Of a stretch of DNA of 64,000 bases, positions 1 to 9,770 are shown in pieces. Positions within the stretch are counted from its first letter, which is position 1, and each line of letters starts with the position of its first letter. The notes beneath the pieces were generated by a model. That model was given only the letters and a program-made list of their open reading frames with translations, made no database searches and was not told the DNA's origin. Source of the stretch: Euonymus europaeus (taxonomy: Eukaryota; Streptophyta; Magnoliopsida; Celastrales; Celastraceae); NCBI GenBank assembly GCA_963580455.1, contig OY756965.1:6150501-6214500 (forward strand). The letters are read 5' to 3'. A program made the translations under genes and the position numbers.

Positions 1-1029
1 GAAGTGTCACGCCCCTCTCCCAGATAGGTGCAGATGAGCACCCATGAAACCCAGAGACGTGACCGACATGAAACTCCTCCGTTTCCCGAACCGGATTTAA
101 ACTAAATATCTACCCAAACACTACATAAGTAGTCTCACATATATATATAAATCTCCACCACAAACCCAACATACTGTAACAAGTAAACTAGAGTCTACAG
201 CGGAAAAATCCAAATATCATAAATAAGAAAAACAGATACTGAAGATAGACACAACATCCCCACAGCAGCTACATCACGCCTCACGCATCCCTGCGCTGAT
301 CCTCCACTCCGTCTATCTCACCTGAAAAGCATGAGAATGAAAGGGTTGAGCCACAAAGCTCAGTAGGGATATGGAGACAACATCGATATCAGAGTAAACA
401 GAATATACAATCGAGATATGATAATGGAAATGAACAGGAACTCAAATAGTGATACACTCCCATACCACCGAACTCCAGTAAATCAGAGATAAAGTAAGAT
501 AACCTGTGATATAAAATACATAAAGGAAACCATACAATGATACCCTAATAGAGTAAAGAAACTCCGAACCCGTCATAAATATCAACAATCAATCAATCTG
601 TAGAGTAGACATCGAGTAGGCTCCACCATTACCATCATCAAATACAACTCTCAAATCAGTACTCAAACATAATCCAACTCAAATCCATACCAACTCAAAT
701 CCACATAACACCAGAAAATCCTCCCCTGGACCCACCCTGATCCCTACAAGGTGTCTCCCAGTCCAGGTACTCCCCAGATTGGATGAGGATCGAGCCTACA
801 TCAGGTACTTGATAGCATCGCCTACATCGAAGAGCGTTCCCTAGGATGTACCTCACCTCAATCCGGTCTCCAGGTACGTACCCGATCAAATCCATCCACA
901 AATCATCTAGTAGGCTGGGTCGCCCAATGTGGGTCCCACACACTACAAATCATCCATCAACAATCTCGTAGCATCATCACAGAAAATCACCTGAGTATAG
1001 TCCTATCTGGACTCTGAACAAAAACCCCA

Positions 1030-1165
1030 CAACCAAGATGTGGGCCCCACCTATGGATGGAACCCCACAATAGGATAGGTTGGCCCCACCAGGATAGTGG
1101 ACCCCACAAGAGGATAAGTAGGCCCCACCAGAGAATAAGTGGGCCCCACTAGAGACACGATGCAC
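1030..1165. repeat. GGCCCCACC subrepeats inside the solo LTR
   Basis: A motif of roughly 30 bp built around GTGGGCCCCACC or GGCCCCACCAG plus an AGGATAAGT-like spacer recurs about five times with drift. It explains the minus-strand frame rich in GGA and Cys residues here, which is not a gene. Confidence 0.6.
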
Positions 1166-1479
1166 AAAAGTGTCGTCAGTCGTACACATACCTCCAAACA
1201 AACAACATATAACCACAACAAGCTGCAATTGCGGAAATAAATCAGATAAGAGTAGAAATAGAGAAATTCCCAACCTCCGGGAATTTCACACCAATAGACA
1301 AATAGGAGTCCGTCGAATACGGAACCCCAAATAAGAAGTAGGGCAGAATCCCTACCTGAAATGCTGACTAACTCAGCTCTATTGTACCTCTTCAGCTATC
1401 CGAATCCAACACAAAACTCCTAAATCAATCTCCTGCACCAAATACGAATACGTATACCCAATACTGTCAAAATACGGAA

Positions 1480-1612
1480 AAGTCAACGGTTAACCCTAGT
1501 AAAAGTCAACGGTCAAACCGGGTCAAATAGTCAACGATCAAAACGGGTCAAACCCGAGTCAACGGGTTAACTCGGTCAAACCCGAGTCAACTCGGTCGGA
1601 GCCGAGTCAACT
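1480..1612 (-). promoter_or_regulatory. Cluster of W-box-like TTGACY motifs in LTR
   Basis: About ten copies of (A/G)GTCAA, which is TTGAC(T/C) on the LTR sense strand, occur within about 130 bp and are spaced 8-25 bp apart. TTGACY is the core site of WRKY transcription factors. The cluster lies about 560-690 bp into the LTR, where U3 or promoter sequence may lie. Regulatory function is inferred; the motif density is seen directly. Confidence 0.4.
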
Positions 1613-2241
1613 CGACCGGACCGTCGCCGGAATCCACTTTTCCGGCGATTTTTCCGGTCACTCCTACATCAGAATAAACCCTACAACAACAGAAATCTAA
1701 TGGTACCTGTCTCGTTCCAAAATTCCTACTGAATCGACCGGGATCGAGCTTTGAAATCTTGAAAAACCGAAACTTCACCGCCTGATTCCGCCGTCTACGG
1801 TGGTCCGATGGCGGTGATTCCACTTGGGTTTTTGCTCCTCTCTCCACGAGCTTCGATTTGACACCTTACTTGCCCCAATCGGACAACAAACACGAAAAAT
1901 CTAATTTTCCAAAAAAAAAAATCTCAAACCCGTGCGTGAGCTGCTGGAGAAGAAGAGAAATCTGGTTTTTACCAGATTTTTGGGTGAAATTACTATTTTG
2001 CCCCTCCTTTCATGCTAAATCTTTTAACTTTCAAAATTCGTAACAACTCCGATTCAACTCTGATTTTGGTGATTCTTGCGCCAATATTTTTCTAATAATA
2101 TGTAGTATTTATTAAAAATATCAAATTTGAAAAATTATTGTATATTTTTAAAAATTTGGATTCGGGATATTACATGAAGTCCAGTGTATAGGAACTCTAG
2201 AGCTTTTGTAAGATTCTGGTTATGTAATTAACTTACCCTAT

Positions 2242-5203
2242 GTGGTTGTAGTTCCCTCTGTAACCATGAATTTATTGTCCATCTCTTTGTTAGATCAAGC
2301 TGGTTACACTTTTGTCTTCGGAAATGGACAAGTATTGTTATCTTATAAGTCAGCTGTAGTAGGGAAGGGAACTCTTATGGATGGTTTGTATAAACTAAGT
2401 ATGAATGAAAGTCTAGTTAATTCTGTTACAATGCTTGATCTTATATCTATTAATGAATCTTCTTCAAGTTCTCTTAAAAGAAAGAGAATTCATAATTCAT
2501 CTTCCTTATTGTGGCACAAGAAATTGGGTCACATTTCTAGGCAAAGAATGGAGAGATTGATAAAAGGGGGGTTATTACATAACCTTGATTTTTCAGATTT
2601 TGATACTTGTGTTGATTGTCTGAAGGGAAAGATGACGAATAAGACTAGAAAGTCGATCACTTGCAGAACACAAAATGTCCTAGATCTAATCCATACAGAT
2701 ATATGTGGTTCTATCACACCAGTTGCATTAGGAGGCTTTAGATACTTCATAACTTTCACTGATGATCATTCAAGATATGGAGCAGTGGAGTTGTTGAAAG
2801 AGAAATCAGAGGCATTTGAGGTGTTCAAAGTGTATAAGGCAGCAGTAGAGTTGAAACATGGGAGAAAGATAAAGGCAGTGAGATCTGATAGGGGTGGAGA
2901 GTACTATGGAAGATATGGAGAAAGTGGTAGAAATCCGGGACCATTTGCCAACTATTTACAACAGTGTGGTATTGATTCACAATACACATTGCCTGGTACA
3001 CCATAACAAAATGGTGTGTCAAAAAGGAGGAATAGGACCTTGATTGAGATGGTGAGATGTATGCTGAGCCATTCTACTCTACCAGAGTTTTTATGGGGTG
3101 AAACACTGAAGACAGCTTGTTATCTTTTGAATCAGGTGCCTAGTAAATCAGTTGACAAAACTCCTTATGAGATTTGGTTAAACAAGAAGCCTTGTTTCAC
3201 ACATCTTCATTTGTGGGGATGTAAAGTAGAGATAAAACCATATAACCCACAATCCAAGAAATTGGATATGAAGACTGTTCGTGGGCATTTCATAGGCTAC
3301 TGTCAGCACTCAAGAGGGTCTAGGTTTTACTGCCCAAATCACACTCATAGGGTTGTGGAGTCTGACAGGGCTATGTATTTTGATGAAGACACTTCTAGTG
3401 TCATACCCAAAGAGATTGATATGTATGAAGAGATTGTGGAGGTCACTGTTCCCATAATTCAGTTAGGAGATCCTCCTGAGGTGGAAGCTGTAGAACCAGA
3501 GGATAAACAATCGATTCCAACTCCAGAAATGGATGTTAGTACTTCAACTCAAATTCCTACTCAACATATCAGAAAGAGCTAGGAAGTCAGCAATTGCAGA
3601 TGATTATGTGTTGTATTTGAGTGAATTTGAGTATGCTGGGAATGAGATTGTTGATCCAAAGAGTTATGAAGATGCGATTAGTACACCACAGAGGGAGCAA
3701 TGGTTGAAAGCAATGGATGATGAACTGAGTTCAATGGAGAAAAATGAAGTTTGGGATTTGGTGGATTTGTGTAAACCAGTGGGTTACAAATGGGTGTTCA
3801 AAACCAAATGTGATGCTCAAGGCCACATAGAGAGGTACAAAGCAAGATTAGTGGCTAACAGGTATAATCAAAGAGAGGGAGTTGATTATAAAGAGACTTT
3901 TTCACCGGTATCCACAAAGGAGTCGTTGAGGGTGATTATGGCTTTAGTAGCTCATTTGGATCTGGATTTACATCAAATGGATGTAAAGACAGCATTCTTA
4001 AATGGTGAACTTGATGAAAGTGTGTTTATGACACAACTGGAGGGCTTTGTATAGCATATGGTGTGTAAACTGAATAAATCAATTTATGGGCTCAAGCAAG
4101 CTTCAAGGCAATGGTACTTGAAGTTTGATCAAGTTGTGATTTCTTTAGGGTTTACAGAAAGTGTAGCTGATGAGTGCATCTATACAAGGACTAATGGGAA
4201 TGTTTTTGTGGTTCTAGTTCTATATGTGGATGACATACTACTGGCTAGCAATAGTGGTGACTTGATAAATGAGGTTAAGCAGCTATTGTCTTCTCATTTT
4301 GATATGAAGGATTTGGGTGAAGCAGCTTATGTTCTAGGGATTGAGATTTTGAGGAATAGGTCCAAGAATATGTTGGGACTTTGTCAGAGATCTTATGTTT
4401 CTAGTATATTGCAGAAATACAATATGCTGGAATGTAATCCTACTATAGCTCCTGTTTTGAAGGGTGAGTTACTGTCAAGATCTCAATGTCCTAGAACTGA
4501 TGAAGAAAAGGCAGAAATGAGCAAAATCCATTATTCTTCAGCAGTGGGGAGTTTTATATATCTACAAGTTTGCACAAGGCCAGACATTGCCTTTGCAGTT
4601 AATGTTCTGGGTAGGTACTTAAGCAATCCAGGTATGCCACACTGGAAACGAGTGAAGAAAGTGTTGAGGTACTTACAAGGGACTAAGGGATTGATGCTCA
4701 CCTACAGAAAGACTGATAACCTTGATGTTATTGGTTATTCAGATTCTGATTATGCTGGTTGCAAGGATGACAGAAAATCTACCACAGATTTGGTGTTTAT
4801 GATGGCTGGAGGTGCAGTTGCATGGAAAAGCATAAAGCAGTCTATCACTGCAACTTTCACTATGGAAGCTGAATATTTAGCTTGCTATTCAGCAATTAAG
4901 ATAGCTTTGTGGCTTAGAAAATTACTGATAAGTTTTGAATTCTTCCCAAGAATTTCAAGACCTATTATCTTGTACTGTGACAACACTGCAACAGTGTCTT
5001 ATGCACGTGGTACTAAGAGTTCAAGCCAAACAAGGCATTTTGCTATCAAGTATAATTATGTTAGGGAAAAGTTTGTTGAATCTCTTATAAGTATAGAAAA
5101 TATAAGGACATAACACATGTTAGCTGATCCTTTAAACAAAGGATTGACTGCTAAGGTCTTTCAAGACCATGTTGTAAACATGGGATTGACTTTGTCAGTT
5201 TAA
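2242..5203 (+). pseudogene. Copia A pol (integrase-RT-RNase H), disrupted
   Basis: Domains in order: GAG-pre-integrase with the H...H...CVDC zinc pattern (about 2505-2640); integrase core with HTDICG, SDRGGEY and, after a stop, QNGVSKRRN (2690-3200); reverse transcriptase with MDVKTAFLNGELDE and the catalytic YVDD (about 3660-4560); RNase H with DSDYAGCKDDRKS, TMEAEY and DNTATV (about 4720-5150); and a terminal ADPLNKGL motif. Breaks: TAA at 3004-3006, which replaces CAA in the conserved PQQNG motif; a frameshift near 3575; TAG at 4052-4054; and TAA at 5111-5113. The natural end is TAA at 5201-5203. The long same-frame blocks show that only a few lesions separate it from an intact polyprotein. 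Confidence 0.9.
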
Positions 5204-5645
5204 AGAATATATCATGTTTACTTTGTATTTCCTTTAATTTGAGAAAATATGTGTTCTATAAAGTGGTTATGGGATTCTTATGTTTAAAGAAAACATTTTT
5301 GGAAACCTATGATTACATAGTCTCAGTTGAAAGATTATTGTAAAGTTAAGCTATGATAAAGAAAAAGAAAGTAACATGCTGAGTTTGTCTTTACAAACAT
5401 AAAGTTTCAGCTATATGTAGTGCCCTATTATGTATTGATTATTGGCATGTGGAGATCTATTTTATAGTAAATTTTACTCCTTCGAGTGAGTTTACTTACA
5501 AGTGTTATGGTACACATGCTTAAGGTAAATGATCATTGTTAGTCATGTTTGACATTATAGATTGTTACTTCAATGTTGGCCACATTAAAGATTGAGCAAT
5601 TCTGGATTATAAAGGTATCTAATTCACATTGTCCAAGAGGGAGAT

Positions 5646-6310
5646 TGTTGGATTAAATTATCAAATGGACTAATGTGATCTAGTTAATATATGTATTGCT
5701 CATTTAAGTAGATAATCTATGATGTATAAAGATGTGATTAAGCTCAAATTTATCTAGATTATGGGATGAGCTAATCTCTATGACTAATGTATATGGGTAG
5801 CCAAACAAGGAACAAATGTCATTTGGGCTTTCATGGTGAGCCAAATAAAAGACAAGCATTTGGGGTTTCACTTATTGGGCCAAAGATATACATAGCCTTG
5901 ACCATGAGAGGGTATGTGTGTGGCATCATTATCTTCCCAAACAAGTGAAACAAAACCTCTCTCTAGCTCATTCTTCTCTTTCACATTTTTTGCAATTTCT
6001 GGGCATTATTCACAGCAAATTTTGGGTCTTCTTTGTACTGTATTTTTGCTCTTGTATTGGATATTTTTTAGTACAAGTTTGCTGGCTGGACTCTTGATCT
6101 TTGGAAGACTAAACTTAGAAAGAAGACGTATATGGCTTTGGTTCCATCTCCAAATGTTGCTATAAGTTCATCTTCAAATGGTATGTTTTTAACCCTTAAA
6201 TTGGAGACATATATGTGCTGAAATTTGTATGATAAGAACAATACCTAGATTGTTTACTTAATTAAAGAGTTTATATGTGAAGTTTTGATGACAACTCTTT
6301 CATTAAATTT
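5646..6310 (+). repeat. 3' LTR of copia A
   Basis: The LTR starts TGTTGGATTAAA directly after the purine-rich CCAAGAGGGAGAT, the usual Copia polypurine tract and LTR junction. Its 3' edge is uncertain; a TTTAACA near 6303-6310 is a possible end. The 83-codon frame at 5914-6165 lies inside the LTR and is not a gene. Confidence 0.65.
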
Positions 6311-6508
6311 AACAAGATAGACTCGAAAGACTGAAACAAAAGTTAGAAAAAAAATAATCAAAAGGAATCATTTAATTATAAATAAATAAATAAATAATTT
6401 TGAACGATAATAACGATGGACGAAAGAGAAACCTTACCTGATAAACGCTGGTGGCAGCAAAGTCAAAGACACCTACGAGGACACATTGTCAAAATGTTGA
6501 ATATAATT

Positions 6509-7450
6509 TTAGAACATCATGCTTTCCGCCACACTCATTAATGCATCCGAGTCGTCGAAGGCGGACACCCAAGAAGGAATGACAAAAGAATACTGCTCAA
6601 AGCTACTCTCACCCAACGTACGTTTCCTCATAGGTGAAGGAGAACGATCATCAAGAACAACCTCAATCCTCTCATTCTCTACCATAAAGGGCTTTGCATG
6701 AACCTTGTTTTGCCCATTTGTTGCGTTCAAACTCTTATGAAGCTTTTGTTGTAGCTTCTGCAGTCGTCGCTCTTCTTTCCTTTGTTGAAGAGCCTCTAAC
6801 CCAGTCAATACTTATTCTGCACCAGCCATTGTGTCATCCGCTAACCATTTATCCTCTATATTCAAAGATCCTCTATAGTCAAAGATTAGATAAAATTAAA
6901 GTCAAACCAAAGTAGCTCGATAGCTTGAACGACCTAACACAAGTTAAATGATAGAAATATCCTTCAATTTATTCCTCCTTGGATATCTTGCACATCCTCC
7001 TTGGATATCTCGCACATACGATCACATAGTGCTCTTCCTTAGGTTCACTCAGGATAAACTCCCAAGTGCGCTACCCCCTTCCGACCCTTAGTGAAGTTGG
7101 CAGGTGTTGTCTTGAAATTGGCACAGATAGGAGCTGGAGTCTTGATAGACCCTGCAAAAGAAAAATAATGAGTCTCAATCCACTGTAATCAAATAAATAA
7201 ATAGAGAAGACAAACTCGCTAGCTAATCGCTAGGAGGAAGGAACCCCCATATCACTACTGGGATCGAAAACCATCTCCCCCCTAACCAAAAATAGTTATT
7301 TTCCAATGACGGTCGTTCGTCATTAGATTATAAATAAGATGTCCTCCCCGATTTGGTTTGAGATTAAAACTGTATCGACCGTCTTTCCTAGGGTGCTGCT
7401 TTATGTAATAAAGCTGTAAAAACCAACCGCAAACCAGTCACCCGCCTGCC
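6509..7450 (-). pseudogene. Spliced-looking relic, possibly gypsy antisense-ORF type
   Basis: On the minus strand, a 99-codon frame (6808 to 6509) is preceded upstream by coding-like stretches with stops. A TTTTCTTTTGCAG acceptor-like sequence lies near 7155, and a stretch containing NDRHWK lies near 7285-7320. An HWK-type motif followed by an FFFV-like region resembles the putative gypsy-type transposon protein also seen at 21960-24045, but the similarity is judged by eye and is weak. The 99-codon frame is charged (EALQQRKEERRLQKLQQKLH) and may be a coiled coil. It could equally be a decayed host gene. Confidence 0.25.
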
Positions 7451-8394
7451 ACAACACTTTCAAAATCGGGTCTCTCCAACCCCAATAGTCACCACAACTA
7501 TTACAGGTACCCAAGATTCAATGAGTAGTTGTCTTACAATACAAAAACAATGGAGAAAATTCCAGAAATTCCCAAAATTCTAGATCTAAGACCCCAAAAG
7601 ATCCCAAAAACTCCCTCAAATGTAACTTTGGGAAAACAAGAACCTCCAAAAAGAGTACAACATTGGGGAAATAGGAAGAACAATCAACGAATGAGAGAAT
7701 CGAAAGGAAAAACTTAGAAGAAACAAAGTAAAATCACCTTGGGAAGATTTGCTTGCTCGATGGAGGAAAAGAAAAGCTTAGAAACCAGATGAAATTCACA
7801 AAAATAGAGGTAGCGAGAAGAAAACGAGAGCCCCTTTTTTCTGGTTTTATTACTTAGGCAGCACGGAACCCTAAGCGACACTTTAAAACTGAAGATATGT
7901 ATTAAATTCATGATTACAATCCTGGTATTGGAATATGTAGTCACACACTACCATGCCTTATTATAACACGTGTGCTTTTGTTTCAAAATAAATAAATATA
8001 GTAAGTAGTAATCATGTAATAATTAAATGAAAATATCACACAAAAGGTCAACAAGAACTACACTGTCAGTAGATAGCAAAGCAGCAAAATTAAAAGGTGT
8101 TGTTTAAACACAAAAGCACACAACGTACCGATCGACAATTTAAAAATAGCAATCGTCGACCGACTTATGCAATTCGCAGGTTCCTTGTGATGCTATTTAT
8201 CTATATATAACTTACATTTTTGTTACCTTTTACTTAAACTTATAGCGATTGAACCTCATAATAGTGAACTTGGACAAGGTTGCGACCGTGCTTCTCCACA
8301 AAGAAAGGTACATTATATTAAATTATGTTTATACTAAAGCTAATAATGATTCAACCAAACACTGAAGCCTTGGTGTCGATCGAACATGATAAAA
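7451..8394. other. No recognisable gene
   Basis: The sequence is moderately AT-rich. On the minus strand the first part looks like a 5' leader (pyrimidine-rich, few ATGs), which would fit the relic at 6509-7450. I see no domain, RNA gene or repeat structure that I can support. Confidence 0.4.
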
Positions 8395-8610
8395 GGCCCA
8401 AGAGATTCGATCGACATATTTGTGCCCAAAGGGTCCAATAGACGTGAATAGATCAAAGAGGCCCATGTCGACATGTAAAGGGCTCATGAGCCCAATCAAC
8501 ATGTGTAGGCCGCCCATGAGCCCAGTCTACATATGTAGGCTCATGAGCCCAATTGACATATAAATGGACAAAAGGCTCAATTGACATGTGTAGGCCTAAG
8601 AGGTCCAATC
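8395..8610. repeat. Degenerate tandem repeat built on GGGCTCATGAGCCC
   Basis: A unit of about 35-45 bp containing the palindrome GGCTCATGAGCC followed by AAT(C/T)GACATGTGTAGGC recurs at least four times with drift. The best copies are between 8470 and 8600. The function is unknown. Confidence 0.6.
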
Positions 8611-8693
8611 CAATTGAATTTCAGAGAGGGCCGAAGTTGGATGTATGACAGCTCACAGCTCATGTGATCAACACGCGAGCTCACCTACTATAA

Positions 8694-9532
8694 GACCATT
8701 CACAGCAGCATCTCTTAACATATTCTCTAAATTCCAGTAAAAATATACATTTTCACCAATTTACAGGTTTTGAAACAGTAATAGCACATGTCAGTTACTC
8801 TAATCCAATACTCTAAATTATTTAAATATTCATTTCTTCAATCACTTGTTATTTAATTAAAGTAAATCACTTTTATAACATCAAACATTACCATGTTAAA
8901 TAATAATAAAATGATATTAATATTAATATTGTTTTTATTAACTAGTTAGTAAATAATAATTTTCTAATACATAATTTATGTGGTAATTGATTTACCAGGT
9001 CACAAATCATTAATAATTCTAATTTTTAATATATGATAAATATTTTATTTAAGTTGGTCAAAGTCTATTTAAAACAATAATTTTTTAATCCCTTCAAAAC
9101 AATAATTTTTTTAATAAATAACAATTTTGCTATTGTTGAAAGGGTCTCATTCCTGATCTCCTCACTAAATAATATTTTCAATTAATAACTATATTGTCTT
9201 TCTTAAAAAGCATTAAACTTTACGGTATTTCCTTTCCAAAAAATAGGTACAAAAACCAAAAAAAATAAAAAAATAATGTAGATGCATGAAATACGACCGT
9301 GCAATTATAACATTGATAATTTTCATGCAGAGGGTAAACACACGAGAGAAGAAAAAATAATAATTTTTTTATAAAATAATACCCAATTTTGCTACAGTGG
9401 GACGCTGGGAGTCCAGTCGCACTGTAGCAAAACTGAACTTTGCTGTGCAATTTAGCGAGACTGCAGAAAAAGACAAAAAAATACTCTAAATTAGAGAAGA
9501 GTATGTGTATCGCGTAACTGATGGAGATGACC
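8694..9532. mobile_element. MITE-like element with TAA target duplication
   Basis: The 839-bp segment is flanked on both sides by TAA (8691-8693 and 9533-9535). Its ends are imperfect inverted repeats: the left starts GACCATTCACAGCAG and the right, reverse-complemented, starts GGTCATCTCCATCAG, with 9 of 15 positions matching. A 3-bp TAA or TTA duplication is typical of PIF/Harbinger elements, and the AT-rich non-coding interior fits a non-autonomous Tourist-like MITE. The inverted-repeat match is modest, so the assignment is tentative. Confidence 0.45.
9387..9432. repeat. Perfect 13-bp inverted repeat, TTTTGCTACAGTG
   Basis: TTTTGCTACAGTG (9387-9399) and its exact reverse complement (9420-9432) enclose 20 bases and could form a strong hairpin. 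It lies near the right end of the MITE-like element. Confidence 0.8.
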
Positions 9533-9535
9533 TAA

Positions 9536-9770
9536 ATATAAGGGGTTTTAGCCTGATTAACTCGCTCGGAACCACTTGGTACTCTCTCTATATTCTCTCA
9601 CCTCTCTCACTATAAAAACATTTTCTGTCATTTGACTTGATTGTTGGAGCGTCAACGGCCGACACCACACTAGTGACCCTGACGATCAACCTTCTAGTGT
9701 TTCTTTGCAGGTTGTCAATGGCCTCTCCCAACCTTACAAATTGATTGTAGATTTTTGGGTCTACAATACC
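9536..9770 (-). other. LTR-like fragment fused to copia B
   Basis: The minus strand of this stretch includes a run like the U5 end of some plant gypsy LTRs (two-residue-shifted reading of CCTGCAAAGAAACAC and GACGCTCCAACAATCAAG). It joins the truncated copia B RNase H abruptly near 9770, giving the chimeric 61-codon frame at 9588-9773. The family assignment is uncertain. Confidence 0.3.

Larger units (their letters stand above)
5..2174 (-). mobile_element. Solo LTR of a Ty3/gypsy-type element
   Basis: Read on the minus strand, the segment starts TGTAATATCCCG (from 2174) and ends GGGGCGTGACA (at 5), the TG...CA termini of plant gypsy LTRs. The five bases after its right edge are TGAAG (2175-2179) and the four visible bases before its left edge are GAAG (1-4), so a 5-bp target duplication is very likely, with its first base just outside the window. 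No primer-binding site or internal domain adjoins it, so it is read as a solo LTR left by LTR-LTR recombination. It lies inside the copia element that resumes at 2175. Short minus-strand reading frames within it look like chance ORFs. Confidence 0.8.
2175..6310 (+). mobile_element. Ty1/copia retrotransposon A (5'-truncated, decayed)
   Basis: The visible part runs from the end of the protease region through pre-integrase, integrase, reverse transcriptase and RNase H to a polypurine tract and a 3' LTR. Its gag, primer-binding site and 5' LTR lie left of the window, beyond the inserted solo LTR. The order integrase before reverse transcriptase identifies Copia rather than Gypsy. The right LTR boundary is approximate because there is no second LTR to align it with. 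Confidence 0.85.

Noticed and set aside
5914..6165. 83-codon frame with hydrophobic segment
   Set aside because: It lies inside the copia A 3' LTR.
8395..8610. CRISPR-like array
   Set aside because: Units are degenerate, contiguous and without unique spacers, and the DNA is from a plant nucleus.
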